A stretch of DNA of 64,000 bases. Origin: Skermanella pratensis. GTDB lineage: Bacteria > Pseudomonadota > Alphaproteobacteria > Azospirillales > Azospirillaceae. The stretch spans positions 1,161,001 to 1,225,000 of the forward strand of contig NZ_CP030265.1 of assembly GCF_008843145.1 (NCBI RefSeq), given 5' to 3'. This document shows positions 8,583 through 17,794 of this stretch, one piece after another. How positions within the stretch are numbered: the first letter of the stretch is position 1; each line of letters opens with the position of its first letter. A program made the translations under genes and the position numbers. The notes under the pieces were generated by a model, which was not told the origin of the DNA, did not search any database, and worked only from the letters and a program-made list of their open reading frames with translations.

Positions 8583-9452
8583 TCAGGCCAGCGCGAGGGC
8601 GGGCATGCGCCGCCCGCCGGTCATCATGCGCTGAAGCTTCTCGACCGCCCGCGCCTCGATCTGGCGCACCCGCTCGCGGCTGATGCCGAACTGGCGTGAC
8701 AGGTCCTCCAGGGTCAGCGGTTCCTCGGTCAGGCGGCGGGCCGCCAGGATGGAGCGCTCGCGCTCCTGCAACTGCTCCATCGCCCGCTTCAACTGCTTCC
8801 TCCTGCGTTCCATTTCCTGGCGCTGGGCCAGCAACTCCTCCTGCGTCTCCGACGGATCGACCAGCCAGTCCTGGGCCTGGCCGTCCTCCATGCCGGGCAG
8901 CGGCAGGTTGAGCGACTGGTCGGGGCCGGCCAGCCGGCCGTTCATGCCGGTCACGTCGGCGACCGGGACCTTCAGGGTCTCCGAGAGCTGCCGGGCCTCC
9001 TCGGGGCTCAGGTCGCCTTCCTGCAGCAGGTTCATGGCGCTCTTCGCCCGGCGCAGGCTGAAGAACAGCTTCTTCTCCGCCCCGGTGGTGCCCATTCTTA
9101 CCATCGACCAGGATCGCAGGATATACTCCTGCATCGCCGCCCGGATCCACCACAGGGCGTAGGTGGTGAATCGGTACCCCCTGTCCGGGTCGAAGCCGTT
9201 CAGCGCCTGGACCATGCCCATGTTGCCTTCGGCGATCATGTCGGACATGGGCAGGCCGTAGCCGGCATAACCGCGGGCGACCTTCGCGACCAGGCGGAGA
9301 TGGCTGCCGATCAGGCGTTCGGCCGCATCCGGGCAACGACGGTCACGCCAGGCCCGCGCAAGTTCCTGCTCCTCTGCCGCCTCGAGCATTGGATACTCGC
9401 GAATCCGGGAGAGATAACGCGTTAGATCTGTCCGGCTTGGCGAAGGCTGCAT
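8583..9452 (-). CDS. rpoH: RNA polymerase sigma-32 (RpoH) family factor
   Basis: 289 aa. Opening LTRYLSRIREYPMLEAAEEQ; region 2 has SHLRLVAKVARGYAGYGLP, DMIAEGNMGMVQALNGFDPD and YALWWIRAAMQEYILRSWS. The RpoH-box equivalent is MGTTGAEKKLFFSLRRAK. Region 4 ends with FGISRERVRQIEARAVEKLQ. It is the heat-shock sigma or a paralogue; alphaproteobacteria often carry two or more, so it may be an rpoH2-like copy, and its link to an ECF/anti-sigma pair would suit an oxidative-stress paralogue. A possible target, hsp20-lon, lies at 33.9-36.7 kb. Confidence 0.88.
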   Translation of the reverse strand: MQPSPSRTDLTRYLSRIREYPMLEAAEEQELARAWRDRRCPDAAERLIGSHLRLVAKVARGYAGYGLPMSDMIAEGNMGMVQALNGFDPDRGYRFTTYALWWIRAAMQEYILRSWSMVRMGTTGAEKKLFFSLRRAKSAMNLLQEGDLSPEEARQLSETLKVPVADVTGMNGRLAGPDQSLNLPLPGMEDGQAQDWLVDPSETQEELLAQRQEMERRRKQLKRAMEQLQERERSILAARRLTEEPLTLEDLSRQFGISRERVRQIEARAVEKLQRMMTGGRRMPALALA

Positions 9453-9557
9453 CCAAGTGCTCCCGTGTTCTCTGTATGTCTTTCGGTTGATCAGTTCGAT
9501 CGGCTGCGTTTTGTCTAATTACGCGGGGGCCGCGGTTTTCATCCCGATTTTTTCTGA

Positions 9558-10088
9558 TCATTTTGCGGCGTAGTACGAATCCTGGTCTGCGCCCTCGGCG
9601 ACCATGGTCTGGACGACGGGAAAATCCTTCGTCCTGCCGCTCCTGCTGACGTACTGGACATGCGCGACGACATCGTTCCGGCAGTGCAGCAGGATGCGTC
9701 GGGGCGGGTCTTCGGGGTCGCCGGCATGGACCGGCAGGTGAAGCACGTCGTTCACCCGGCTGACGGTCGCCGCGTCCCCCTGGGCGTCGGCGCTGAACCG
9801 CAGCCTCACCACGTCGGAGGTTCCCTGGTGGCGGAACGGTCCGAGCCAGACCGGCACCCTGTGGGCGGTGCCGGACTCCAGGGACGCCCGCGTGACGTCG
9901 AACAGCGGGGCGGGCAGGGAGAAGCTGACCGTCTGCTTCGGAAGGCCGCAGGCGATCTGCGCCACCTCGACCGGCTGCGGTGCCGAGCGGCCCGCCAGGA
10001 ACCCGGCTCCCGCCGGCACGATCGCGGTGACCGCCACGATCGCGACGATCCGCCCCCTTTTCAAAGTCCACCACTTCTCCTGCCGCAC
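9558..10088 (-). CDS. Membrane-anchored protein of unknown function, paralogue B
   Basis: 176 aa, not a family I recognise. N-terminal basic stretch then one membrane helix (about residues 12-32, IVAIVAVTAIVPAGAGFLAG) and a soluble domain. It matches the layout of the gene at 6701-7207, including the VVRLRFSA strand, the VNDVLHLP strand and a Cys in ILLHCRND. It lies 105 bp upstream of the rpoH-type gene on the same strand, so the two related proteins bracket the sigma-factor cluster. An extracytoplasmic sensing or accessory role is inference from position only. Confidence 0.6.
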   Translation of the reverse strand: MRQEKWWTLKRGRIVAIVAVTAIVPAGAGFLAGRSAPQPVEVAQIACGLPKQTVSFSLPAPLFDVTRASLESGTAHRVPVWLGPFRHQGTSDVVRLRFSADAQGDAATVSRVNDVLHLPVHAGDPEDPPRRILLHCRNDVVAHVQYVSRSGRTKDFPVVQTMVAEGADQDSYYAAK

Positions 10089-10619
10089 CGCGCTCTCCCG
10101 AGGCCACCAGCCCGTTTCGCGACGATTACGCGGAAGGAAGCGGTTTAATCCGGGGAACCCGGGATCCGGTTCTTTCTTTCGCCGCAGATGGACGGGGATG
10201 GAAGCAAGCCCAAGCGCAGGTCGGCCATCGCCGCCGGGCGAGCGCCGACACCGGGCTCCAACGTTCCCGCATGCCGTCGGCGTTGTCCCCGCGTGCCGGG
10301 GCCGTCCTGCTCCCCCCGCCTCGCATGCCGCTGTCCACGACCGCTCAGCGTCATCTTGACCCCCGGTCTCCGCCTGCCTAAACTCCCGGCATCATGTTGG
10401 GCTTGACGCATATGGCCGCCCTGCGGCCCCGGCGAATTAGCAACCCGGTCCTCCGCTGAGGGCCGGGCATTCCGCCTGTTGACGGCGCCATCCAAACGTC
10501 GCTTCCCCGCCGCCACGGCTGGACGCGGGAGCCTCCGCGATGCTATCGCTCTTTCCTGATTTCACCCGACGACCTGCCGGTGACAGCACCGGCCTGTCTT
10601 CGGCTGCCTGGACCCGATC
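10089..10619. other. Intergenic region upstream of ileS
   Basis: 531 bp without a supportable gene. It contains the second copy of the palindromic repeat (10215-10290). No ribF, the usual neighbour of ileS, is present, and I see no T-box-like specifier structure. Promoters for the divergent genes at 10088 and 10620 must lie here, but I cannot point to convincing -35/-10 elements. Confidence 0.6.
10215..10290. repeat. Palindromic intergenic repeat, copy 2
   Basis: Aligns by eye with 919-995: CG(C/T)AGGT(C/G)GGCC(A/T)TCGCC, then GGGCGA(G/A)CGCCGACACC, a loop with CAACGTTCC, and GTCGGCGT. The inner hairpin is GCCGAC (10244-10249) with GTCGGC (10276-10281). The outer palindrome arm of copy 1 is not preserved on the right side. 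Confidence 0.6.
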
Positions 10620-13466
10620 ATGACCCGCGACTATAAATCGACCGTCTTCCTGCCCCGCACCGATTTCCCGATGCGCGCCGGCCTGCCCGCGAAGGAGCCC
10701 GAGCTGCTGCGGCGCTGGGCGGAGCAGGGGCTCCATGACAAGCTGCGCGACCTGTCGGCCGGCCGGGAGAAATTCATCCTCCACGACGGCCCGCCCTACG
10801 CCAACGGCAACATCCATGTCGGGCACGCGGTCAACAAGATCCTGAAGGACGTGGTCAGCCGGTCGCAGCAGATGCTCGGCAAGGACTCGGTCTATGTGCC
10901 GGGCTGGGACTGCCACGGCTTGCCGATCGAGTGGAAGATCGAGGAGAAGTACCGGGCGGCCGGGCAGGACAAGGACCAGGTTCCGATCCTCCGGTTCCGG
11001 GCGGAGTGCCGGCAGTTCGCCCAGGAATGGGTCGATATCCAGGCCGAGGAGTTCCAGCGGCTCGGCGTGATGGGCGACTGGTCCCATCCCTACATGACCA
11101 TGACCTTCGCCGCCGAGGCGACGATCGTCCGCGAGATCCACAAGTTCCTGATGAACGGCGGCCTCTACAAGGGCGCCAAGCCGGTCATGTGGTCGGTGGT
11201 CGAGAAGACCGCCCTGGCCGAGGCCGAGGTCGAGTACCACGACCACACCTCCACCACGGTCTGGGTGCGCTTCCCGGTCTCCGCCCCCGCCACGCCGGAG
11301 CTGGACGACGCTTCGGTCGTGATCTGGACCACGACGCCCTGGACGCTGCCGGGCAACCGCGCGATCGGCTACGGCCCCGACATGGAATATGGCGTGTTCA
11401 AGGTGACCGCCGTCGCCGAGGGCAGCGGGGCCAGGGTCGGCGAACGGCTGGTGGTCGCCACCGCGCTGGCCGGCGACCTCGCGAAGACGGCCGGCATCAC
11501 GGAATGGCGCCAGCTCTACACGCTGCCCGGTGCCCGGCTGGCCGACACGCGGTGCGACCACCCGCTGAACGGCCAGGGCTATGATTTCCCGGTGCCGCTG
11601 CTGCCGGGCGACTTCGTCACGGCGGATGCCGGCACCGGTTTCGTCCACATCGCGCCCGGCCACGGCGAGGACGACTTCAATCTGGGCCGTAAGCACGGCA
11701 TCAAGGTGCCGCAGACCGTCGCCGACGACGGCACCTACTATCCGCAGGTGCCGCTGTTCGCCGGCAAGCGGGTCTACACGCCCGCGGGCAAGCCGGGCGA
11801 CGCCAACGGCGCCGTGATCTCGGCCATCGCCCATGCCGGCGGCCTGCTGGCCAAGGGCAAGCTGGTCCACAGCTATCCCCACTCCTGGCGGTCGAAGGCC
11901 CCGCTGATCTTCCGCACCACCCCGCAGTGGTTCATCTCCATGGAGACGAACGGGCTGAGGCAGGTGGCTCTCAAGGCGATCGACGACACCCGCTGGGTGC
12001 CGCCCCAGGGGCGCAACCGCATCGCGTCGATGATCGAGAACCGGCCGGACTGGTGCATCAGCCGCCAGCGCGCCTGGGGCGTGCCGATCGCGCTGTTCAT
12101 CGACAAGAAGACCGGCGAGCCGTTGAAGGACCAGACCGTCCTCGAGCGCATCGCCGACACCTTCGACGCCGAAGGTTCGGATGCCTGGTTCGCCCGCGAC
12201 CCGCAGTTCTTCCTGGGCGATACCTACGTGGCGGCCGACTACGACCAGGTGTTCGACATCGTGGACGTCTGGTTCGAGTCGGGCTCGACCCACAGCTTCG
12301 TGCTGGAAGCGCGGCCCGACCTGCAATGGCCGGCCTCGCTCTACCTGGAAGGCTCGGACCAGCATCGCGGCTGGTTCCATTCCTCCCTGCTGGAGAGCTG
12401 CGGCACCCGCGGCCGGGCGCCCTACGACGCCGTGCTGACCCACGGGTTCGTGCTCGACGAGCAGGGCCGCAAGATGTCCAAATCGCTGAAGAACGTCACC
12501 GCCCCGCAGGAGGTGGTCGACAAGTACGGCGCCGACATCCTGCGCCTGTGGGTCGTCGGCTCCGACTATTCGGAAGACCTGCGCATCGGGCCGGAGATCC
12601 TGAAGTCCCAGGCCGACCTGTACCGGCGCCTGCGCAACACGCTCCGCTACCTGCTGGGAGCGCTCGCCGACTTTTCGGAGGAGGAGCGGATCGACGTGTC
12701 CGAGATGCCGGAGCTGGAGCGCTGGGTGCTCCACCGGCTGACCGAACTGGATGAGGTCGTTCGCCAGGGCATCCACGACTACGACTTCCACAGCCTGTTC
12801 ACGGCGCTACACAACTTTTGCGCAGTGGACCTGTCAGCCTTCTACTTCGACGTGCGCAAGGACAGCCTCTACTGCGACCGACCCGATTCGGTCCGGCGGC
12901 GGGCGGTGCGGACGGTCCTGGACCAGCTTTTCTCGTGCCTGACCGCGTGGCTCGCCCCGGTCCTGTGCTTCACCACGGAAGAGGCCTGGCTCAGCCGCTA
13001 CGGCAGCGACGGCCCGGTGCCGAGCGTCCATTTGCGTACGTTCGTCGACATCCCCCGGGGGTGGTCGTCGCCCGAGCTGGCGGAGAAGTGGGCCGTGGTC
13101 CGCGACGTCCGGCGGGTGGTGACGGGCGCCCTCGAACTGGAGCGGGCGAACAAGCGCATCGGCTCCTCGCTCCAGTCGGCCCCGGTCGTGACCGTCACGC
13201 CGGAGCTGCACGCGAAGCTGGAGGGCGTCGATCTGGCCGAGGTCGCGATCACGTCGGCGATCCGCGTGGCCGACGGCCCGGTGCCCGACGGCGCCTTCAC
13301 GCTGGAGGACGTGCCGGGCGTCGGGGTCGTTCCCGAACTGGCCGACGGCGGGAAGTGCGAGCGCTGCTGGAAGGTGCTGCCCGAGGTGGGGTCCGACGCG
13401 GACCATCCGACCCTGTGCCGCCGCTGCGCCGACGCCGTCGAGCAGATGCCCGAGGCGGCGGAATGA
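10620..13466 (+). CDS. ileS: Isoleucyl-tRNA synthetase
   Basis: 948 aa, full length for the bacterial type. It charges tRNA-Ile and edits misactivated valine. The class-I HIGH signature is GNIHVGHAVNK (near residue 62) and KMSKS is exact in GRKMSKSLKN (near residue 617). The editing domain includes TTTPWTLPGNRAIGY and HIAPGHGEDDF. A C-terminal zinc-binding module CERCW...LCRRC (about 912-938) is present. It overlaps lspA by 4 nt (ATGA), the usual ileS-lspA coupling. Confidence 0.97.
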   Translation: MTRDYKSTVFLPRTDFPMRAGLPAKEPELLRRWAEQGLHDKLRDLSAGREKFILHDGPPYANGNIHVGHAVNKILKDVVSRSQQMLGKDSVYVPGWDCHGLPIEWKIEEKYRAAGQDKDQVPILRFRAECRQFAQEWVDIQAEEFQRLGVMGDWSHPYMTMTFAAEATIVREIHKFLMNGGLYKGAKPVMWSVVEKTALAEAEVEYHDHTSTTVWVRFPVSAPATPELDDASVVIWTTTPWTLPGNRAIGYGPDMEYGVFKVTAVAEGSGARVGERLVVATALAGDLAKTAGITEWRQLYTLPGARLADTRCDHPLNGQGYDFPVPLLPGDFVTADAGTGFVHIAPGHGEDDFNLGRKHGIKVPQTVADDGTYYPQVPLFAGKRVYTPAGKPGDANGAVISAIAHAGGLLAKGKLVHSYPHSWRSKAPLIFRTTPQWFISMETNGLRQVALKAIDDTRWVPPQGRNRIASMIENRPDWCISRQRAWGVPIALFIDKKTGEPLKDQTVLERIADTFDAEGSDAWFARDPQFFLGDTYVAADYDQVFDIVDVWFESGSTHSFVLEARPDLQWPASLYLEGSDQHRGWFHSSLLESCGTRGRAPYDAVLTHGFVLDEQGRKMSKSLKNVTAPQEVVDKYGADILRLWVVGSDYSEDLRIGPEILKSQADLYRRLRNTLRYLLGALADFSEEERIDVSEMPELERWVLHRLTELDEVVRQGIHDYDFHSLFTALHNFCAVDLSAFYFDVRKDSLYCDRPDSVRRRAVRTVLDQLFSCLTAWLAPVLCFTTEEAWLSRYGSDGPVPSVHLRTFVDIPRGWSSPELAEKWAVVRDVRRVVTGALELERANKRIGSSLQSAPVVTVTPELHAKLEGVDLAEVAITSAIRVADGPVPDGAFTLEDVPGVGVVPELADGGKCERCWKVLPEVGSDADHPTLCRRCADAVEQMPEAAE

Positions 13467-14020
13467 CCGACCAGACCCGTGGCGAGGCCGGCCGGATGAC
13501 GCGTCCCCGATCGATGATCCGTCTCGGCCTCATCATCGCCGTTTTCGTGATGATCCTGGATCAGGCGTCGAAGTGGTGGATGCTCGAGATCGTGGGGATG
13601 GCACGCGATCCCCGCGTGATCGAGGTGACCTCCTACTTCAATCTGGTCATGGCATGGAACAGGGGTGTAAGTTTCAGCCTGTTCTGGCATGAGGCGGAGT
13701 TCATGCCCTATGTGCTATCCGCGGTTGCGTTGGGCATCGTGGGCTTTCTCCTCTCCTGGCTGCGCCGGGCGGACCGCCCGTTCCTCGCCGTGTGCATCGG
13801 CATGGTGATCGGCGGTGCGATCGGCAACGTGATCGACCGGTTGCGGTTCGGCGCGGTGGCGGACTTCCTGGACTTCCACGTCCTGGAATACCACTGGCCG
13901 GCGTTCAACGTGGCCGACACGGGAATATCGGTCGGCGTCATCCTGATCGTGCTCGACAGCCTTTTCGGAGGCGGTCGGGACGGCACCGGGCCGGAGACGG
14001 ACGATCGGGACCGGGCCTGA
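13463..14020 (+). CDS. lspA: Lipoprotein signal peptidase (signal peptidase II)
   Basis: 185 aa from the ATG at 13463. Inner-membrane aspartic protease that cleaves prolipoprotein signal peptides after lipidation. Four membrane helices are visible. The catalytic Asp pair lies in GNVIDRLRFGAVADFLDF and FNVADTGISVG, and an early conserved motif is DQASKWW. The N-terminal 17 residues are polar and longer than usual; a second Met (MTRPRSM) is an alternative start. It is the second gene of the ileS operon and matures the DUF3035 lipoprotein encoded next, among others. Confidence 0.95.
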   Translation: MTDQTRGEAGRMTRPRSMIRLGLIIAVFVMILDQASKWWMLEIVGMARDPRVIEVTSYFNLVMAWNRGVSFSLFWHEAEFMPYVLSAVALGIVGFLLSWLRRADRPFLAVCIGMVIGGAIGNVIDRLRFGAVADFLDFHVLEYHWPAFNVADTGISVGVILIVLDSLFGGGRDGTGPETDDRDRA

Positions 14021-14053
14021 AGACAACACGAGTTGGATATAGAGAAAACGGCA

Positions 14054-14683
14054 ATGGACGTGATCAGCACCACTCACCCCCGTCACAACCCGCCCGTCTG
14101 CGATCGGCCGGGCCGGCGGCCCATAACACCGCTGGTCTGTCTGGCGCTGGGCGCCCTGGTGCTTTCCGGATGCAGCGGCGCACGCCAGACCTTCGGCCTG
14201 GACCGCACGCCGCCCGACGAATTCAGCGTCGTGACGCGGGCCCCGCTCGCCGTCCCGCCCGAATACCGGCTGCGCCCGCCCCAGCCGGGAGCCCCCCGCC
14301 CGCAGGAGGCGGAGACCCGCCAGCAGGCGGCATCGACGGTGTTCGGTTCGCCGGCCGCGACCCGCCAGCAGACGGCGGCAAGCAGCCCCGCCACCACCAC
14401 CGGCGAGGCGGCGCTGCTTGCCCAGGCCGGTGCCGTCGACGTCCAGCCGGGCATCCGCTCGACGGTGAACCGGGAGTCGGTCACGCTCGCGGCCCAGGAC
14501 AAGCGGTTCATCGACAGCCTGCTGTTCTGGCAGACGCCCGACGCGCCGGGGACCGTCGTCAACGCCCAGCAGGAGCAGCAGCGCCTGCGCGAGAACGCGG
14601 CGCTGGGCAAGCCGGTGACGGAAGGGGCCACGCCGATCATCGAGCGCCGGCGCAAGGCGCCGCTCGAAGGCTTGTTCAATTAG
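14054..14683 (+). CDS. DUF3035 lipoprotein (BamF-type)
   Basis: 209 aa from the ATG at 14054; a TTG at 14033 is a possible earlier start. Lipobox LVLSGCSG follows a hydrophobic signal (LVCLALGALVLSGC), so it is an outer-membrane lipoprotein processed by LspA. After the Cys come GLDRTPPDEFSVVTRAPL and VPPEYRLRPPQPG, the hallmark of DUF3035, annotated in some alphaproteobacteria as BamF of the outer-membrane protein assembly complex. The middle is Gln/Ala/Thr-rich and probably disordered. The C-terminus has TPIIERRRKAPLEGLF. It follows lspA by 33 bp, likely the same operon. Confidence 0.82.
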   Translation: MDVISTTHPRHNPPVCDRPGRRPITPLVCLALGALVLSGCSGARQTFGLDRTPPDEFSVVTRAPLAVPPEYRLRPPQPGAPRPQEAETRQQAASTVFGSPAATRQQTAASSPATTTGEAALLAQAGAVDVQPGIRSTVNRESVTLAAQDKRFIDSLLFWQTPDAPGTVVNAQQEQQRLRENAALGKPVTEGATPIIERRRKAPLEGLFN

Positions 14684-14779
14684 CCCTCCGCGCCCAGCTA
14701 CTTGTCTGTCCGACGGAGACCCGCGGCATGACGCGCGCGGGTCTCCGTCCTGCATTGGCCTTTCCAGTGAGGTGTTGCC

Positions 14780-16300
14780 GTGGCCGAACCGTCGCGCCGG
14801 CTGATCGCCGCGCCCGTTCTCGCATTCCTGCTGCTGTTCGGAGCCTGCGGGCCGTCCCTGGCCCAGGAGGCGCCGAGGCCCGTCGAGCCGGTCCCGGCCA
14901 CCGCCCCCGAGCCCGAGGCCCGCAAGGGGGTCTTCTTCCCCGAAAGCTTCATGCTCGACAACGGCATGCAGGTGGTCGTGGTGACCAACCAGCGGGTGCC
15001 GGTGATCACCCATATGGTCTGGTACAAGGTCGGCGCCGCCGACGAGGAGACCGGAAAGGGCGGCATCGCCCATTTCCTCGAGCACCTGATGTTCAAGGCG
15101 ACCGACGAGCTGAAGCCCGGCGAGTTCAGCCGGATCGTCGCCCGCAACGGCGGCCGCGACAACGCCTTCACCTCCTGGGACTACACCGCGTATTTCCAGA
15201 ACGTCGCGGCGGACCGGCTGGAACTGGTCATGAGGATGGAGGCTGACCGGATGGCCGACCTCCGGCTGACCGACGAGACCGTCCTGCCGGAGCGCGACGT
15301 GGTGCTGGAGGAGCGCCGCCAGCGGACCGAGAACGAGCCCGGCGACAAGCTGTCCGAGTTGGTCCAGGCCTCGCTGTTCGTCCACCACCCCTACGGTACG
15401 CCGATCATCGGCTGGGCGAACGAGATCGCCAAGCTGACCCGCGACGACGCCAACCAGTTCTATCACACGTGGTACGCGCCCAATAACGCCGTCCTGGTTG
15501 TCGCCGGCGACGTGACCGTCGATCAGGTCCGTCCGCTGGCCGAGAAATATTTCGGACCGATCGCGCCCCGCCCCGTTCCGGCCCGCATCCGGGTCGAGGA
15601 ACCGCCGTTCGAAGCGGAGCGGCGCGTCATCCTGCGCGATGCCGAGGTGCGCCAGCCGAGCCTGCGCCGCCTGTACCATGCGCCCAGCTACAACAGGGGC
15701 GAGACGGTCCATGCCTATCCGCTCCAGGTGCTGAGCGAGATCGTCGGCGGCGGGGCCACCAGCCGGCTCTACCGGTCGCTGGTGGTCGAGCAGCGCCTCG
15801 CGACCTCGGCCGGGACCGGCTATTCGCCGGACGTCTTCGACACGTCGGTCTTCGGTGCCTATGTCAGCCCCAATGCCGATGTCGACATGGACAAGCTGGA
15901 GGCGGCGCTGGCCGAGCAGCTTGCCAAGGTCGTCAGGGACGGCGTCACGGCGGAGGAGGTCGCGACGGCTAAGACCAGGCTGGAGCGCGAGGCGATCTTC
16001 GCCCGCGACAGCCTGCGCGGGCCGGCGATGAGCTTCGGCGTGGCGCTCGCCACCGGCCGCACGGTCGAGGACGTCGAGGCTTGGCCGGAACGGATCGCGG
16101 CCGTCACGGTCGAGCAGGTCAATGAAGCCGCCCGTGCGGTGCTGGGCCAAGCCAATCCCATCACCGGGCTGCTGCTGCCGGCCCCGGTTCGGGAGGCGGC
16201 CGCCCAGCCCGAGCGGACCGGGCCGGCAGCCGGTCCGTCCCGGTCCAATAGTTCAGGGTCCAATAGTTCAGGGTCCAATAGTTCGGGAACGATCCGATGA
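14780..16300 (+). CDS. M16 family zinc peptidase, catalytic subunit
   Basis: 506 aa from the GTG at 14780, which precedes a clear signal peptide (LIAAPVLAFLLLFGACGPSLAQ), so the protein is periplasmic. The inverted zinc motif HFLEH is at residues 98-102 and the third ligand region is RQRTENEPGDK. The C-terminal half has the non-catalytic M16 domain with LSEIVGGGATSRLYRSLV. The last residues are an odd Asn/Ser/Gly tail (SNSSG three times) encoded by a 15-bp tandem repeat. It overlaps the next M16 gene by 4 nt; the two are expected to form a heterodimer, as mitochondrial processing peptidase and related pairs do. Confidence 0.9.
   Translation: MAEPSRRLIAAPVLAFLLLFGACGPSLAQEAPRPVEPVPATAPEPEARKGVFFPESFMLDNGMQVVVVTNQRVPVITHMVWYKVGAADEETGKGGIAHFLEHLMFKATDELKPGEFSRIVARNGGRDNAFTSWDYTAYFQNVAADRLELVMRMEADRMADLRLTDETVLPERDVVLEERRQRTENEPGDKLSELVQASLFVHHPYGTPIIGWANEIAKLTRDDANQFYHTWYAPNNAVLVVAGDVTVDQVRPLAEKYFGPIAPRPVPARIRVEEPPFEAERRVILRDAEVRQPSLRRLYHAPSYNRGETVHAYPLQVLSEIVGGGATSRLYRSLVVEQRLATSAGTGYSPDVFDTSVFGAYVSPNADVDMDKLEAALAEQLAKVVRDGVTAEEVATAKTRLEREAIFARDSLRGPAMSFGVALATGRTVEDVEAWPERIAAVTVEQVNEAARAVLGQANPITGLLLPAPVREAAAQPERTGPAAGPSRSNSSGSNSSGSNSSGTIR
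16242..16286. repeat. 15-bp tandem repeat (3 copies) inside the M16 gene
   Basis: GGTCCAATAGTTCAG occurs at 16242-16256 and 16257-16271, with a one-base variant at 16272-16286. It encodes the repeated tail SNSSG. The base composition is AT-richer than the surrounding gene. Copy number change would alter the tail in steps of five residues without shifting frame. Confidence 0.85.
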
Positions 16301-17652
16301 TGCGCCGCCTTTCGATGCCGGCCTTCCTGTCCGTCCTTCTCCTTGCCGTAGCCTGCTTCGCCTCGGATGCCCGGGCGATCGACATCAAGCGGGTGGTCAG
16401 CCCCGGCGGCATCGAGGCCTGGCTGGTTCAGGACAGCAAGATCCCGCTGCTCGCCATCAAGTTCGCGTTCAAAGGCGGGGTCGAGACCGATCCCGCCGGC
16501 AAGGAAGGGCTGGCGAACCTCGCGTCCACCCTGCTGGACGAGGGGGCCGGGCCCCATGACAGCCAGGAGTTCCAGCGGCGGCTGGCCGACAATTCCATCT
16601 CGATCAGCTTCACCGCCACCATGGACGGCTTCTACGGCGGGGTCGAGACGCTGGTCGAGACCCAGGAGGAAGCCTTCGAGCTTGCCCGGCTGGCACTGAC
16701 CGAGCCCCGGTTCGACCAGGAAGCGGTGGAACGGATGCGCAGCGGCGTGCTCGCCCAGATCCGCCGGGAACAGGGCGACCCCGACTTCCTGGCCCGCCGC
16801 GCCCTGTACGAGACGGCCTTTCCCGACCATCCCTACGGCAGGCGCGCCCGCGGCACGGCGGAAAGCGTCGAGTCGATCAAGCGGGACGATCTCCGCGCCT
16901 TCGTCCGCCAGCGCTTCGCCAAGGACAACCTGACCGTCGCCGTGACCGGCGACATCTCGCCCGAGCAGCTCGGCCCCGTCCTGGACCGCATCTTCGGCGG
17001 CCTGCCGGACAAGGCCGCGGTCAAGCCGCCGGCCGACACGGTGCCGAAGGGAGCTGGGGCGACCGTGCTGGTGCCGCGTCCCCTGCCGCAGACCGTCGTC
17101 CTGATGAGCCAGCCCGGCGTCAAGCGCAACGACCCCGACTGGTTCCCGGCCACCATCGTCAATTATGTGCTGGGCGGCGGCAGCTTCAGCTCCCGCCTGA
17201 TGGAGGAGATCCGCGAGAAGCGCGGACTGACCTACGGGGTCTACAGCTATCTCGTGCCGTTCCAGCATGCGGCCATGGTGATGGCCGGCGGCTCGACCGC
17301 CAACCAGAACGCCGGCACCATGGTCGATCTGATGAAGGAGGAATGGCGCAGGATGCAGGAGCAGGGCGTGACCCAGGAGGAATTGGACAATGCCAAGACC
17401 TACCTGACCGGTTCGTTCCCGCTCCAGTTCACGTCGAGCGAGGCGGTTGCCGACGTGCTTCTCCAGGTACAGCGCGACGGCCTCGGCATCGATTATCTCG
17501 ACCGCCGGTCCGACCTGATCAACGCGGTCACCCTGGAGGACGTCAAGCGCGTCGCTGGGCGGCTGCTCGATCCGGCGGCGCTGCTGACCGTGGTGGTGGG
17601 CCGGCCGGAGGGGATCGAGCCGACCCGGACCAAGGACGACGTGCCGAGCTGA
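16297..17652 (+). CDS. M16 family peptidase-like protein, non-catalytic subunit
   Basis: 451 aa. Signal peptide MMRRLSMPAFLSVLLLAVACF...ARA, so periplasmic. The M16 fold is recognisable, but the HxxEH motif is replaced by the stretch GKEGLANLASTLLDEG, so zinc is not bound. The Arg/Tyr substrate-binding pair is kept in REKRGLTYGVYSYL. This catalytic/non-catalytic split matches alpha and beta subunits of M16B proteases. It is translationally coupled to the upstream catalytic subunit (ATGATG overlap). Confidence 0.9.
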   Translation: MMRRLSMPAFLSVLLLAVACFASDARAIDIKRVVSPGGIEAWLVQDSKIPLLAIKFAFKGGVETDPAGKEGLANLASTLLDEGAGPHDSQEFQRRLADNSISISFTATMDGFYGGVETLVETQEEAFELARLALTEPRFDQEAVERMRSGVLAQIRREQGDPDFLARRALYETAFPDHPYGRRARGTAESVESIKRDDLRAFVRQRFAKDNLTVAVTGDISPEQLGPVLDRIFGGLPDKAAVKPPADTVPKGAGATVLVPRPLPQTVVLMSQPGVKRNDPDWFPATIVNYVLGGGSFSSRLMEEIREKRGLTYGVYSYLVPFQHAAMVMAGGSTANQNAGTMVDLMKEEWRRMQEQGVTQEELDNAKTYLTGSFPLQFTSSEAVADVLLQVQRDGLGIDYLDRRSDLINAVTLEDVKRVAGRLLDPAALLTVVVGRPEGIEPTRTKDDVPS

Positions 17653-17794
17653 CGCCATTCCAAGCGGGGCGCGGGTGCTATAGCATGGTATGCGCGCCCG
17701 CGCCGGAGTTGCGCTGACGGACGCGGGGCCGAAACGGCGTCCGCCGCGTTCATTCGGCGAACCTTGGATCGACCAACGAGAGGTAAACATCTCC

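Noticed and set aside
10440-10619. T-box or other riboswitch upstream of ileS
   Set aside because: No specifier loop, T-box sequence or terminator/antiterminator pair is visible, and ileS T-boxes are not expected in alphaproteobacteria.
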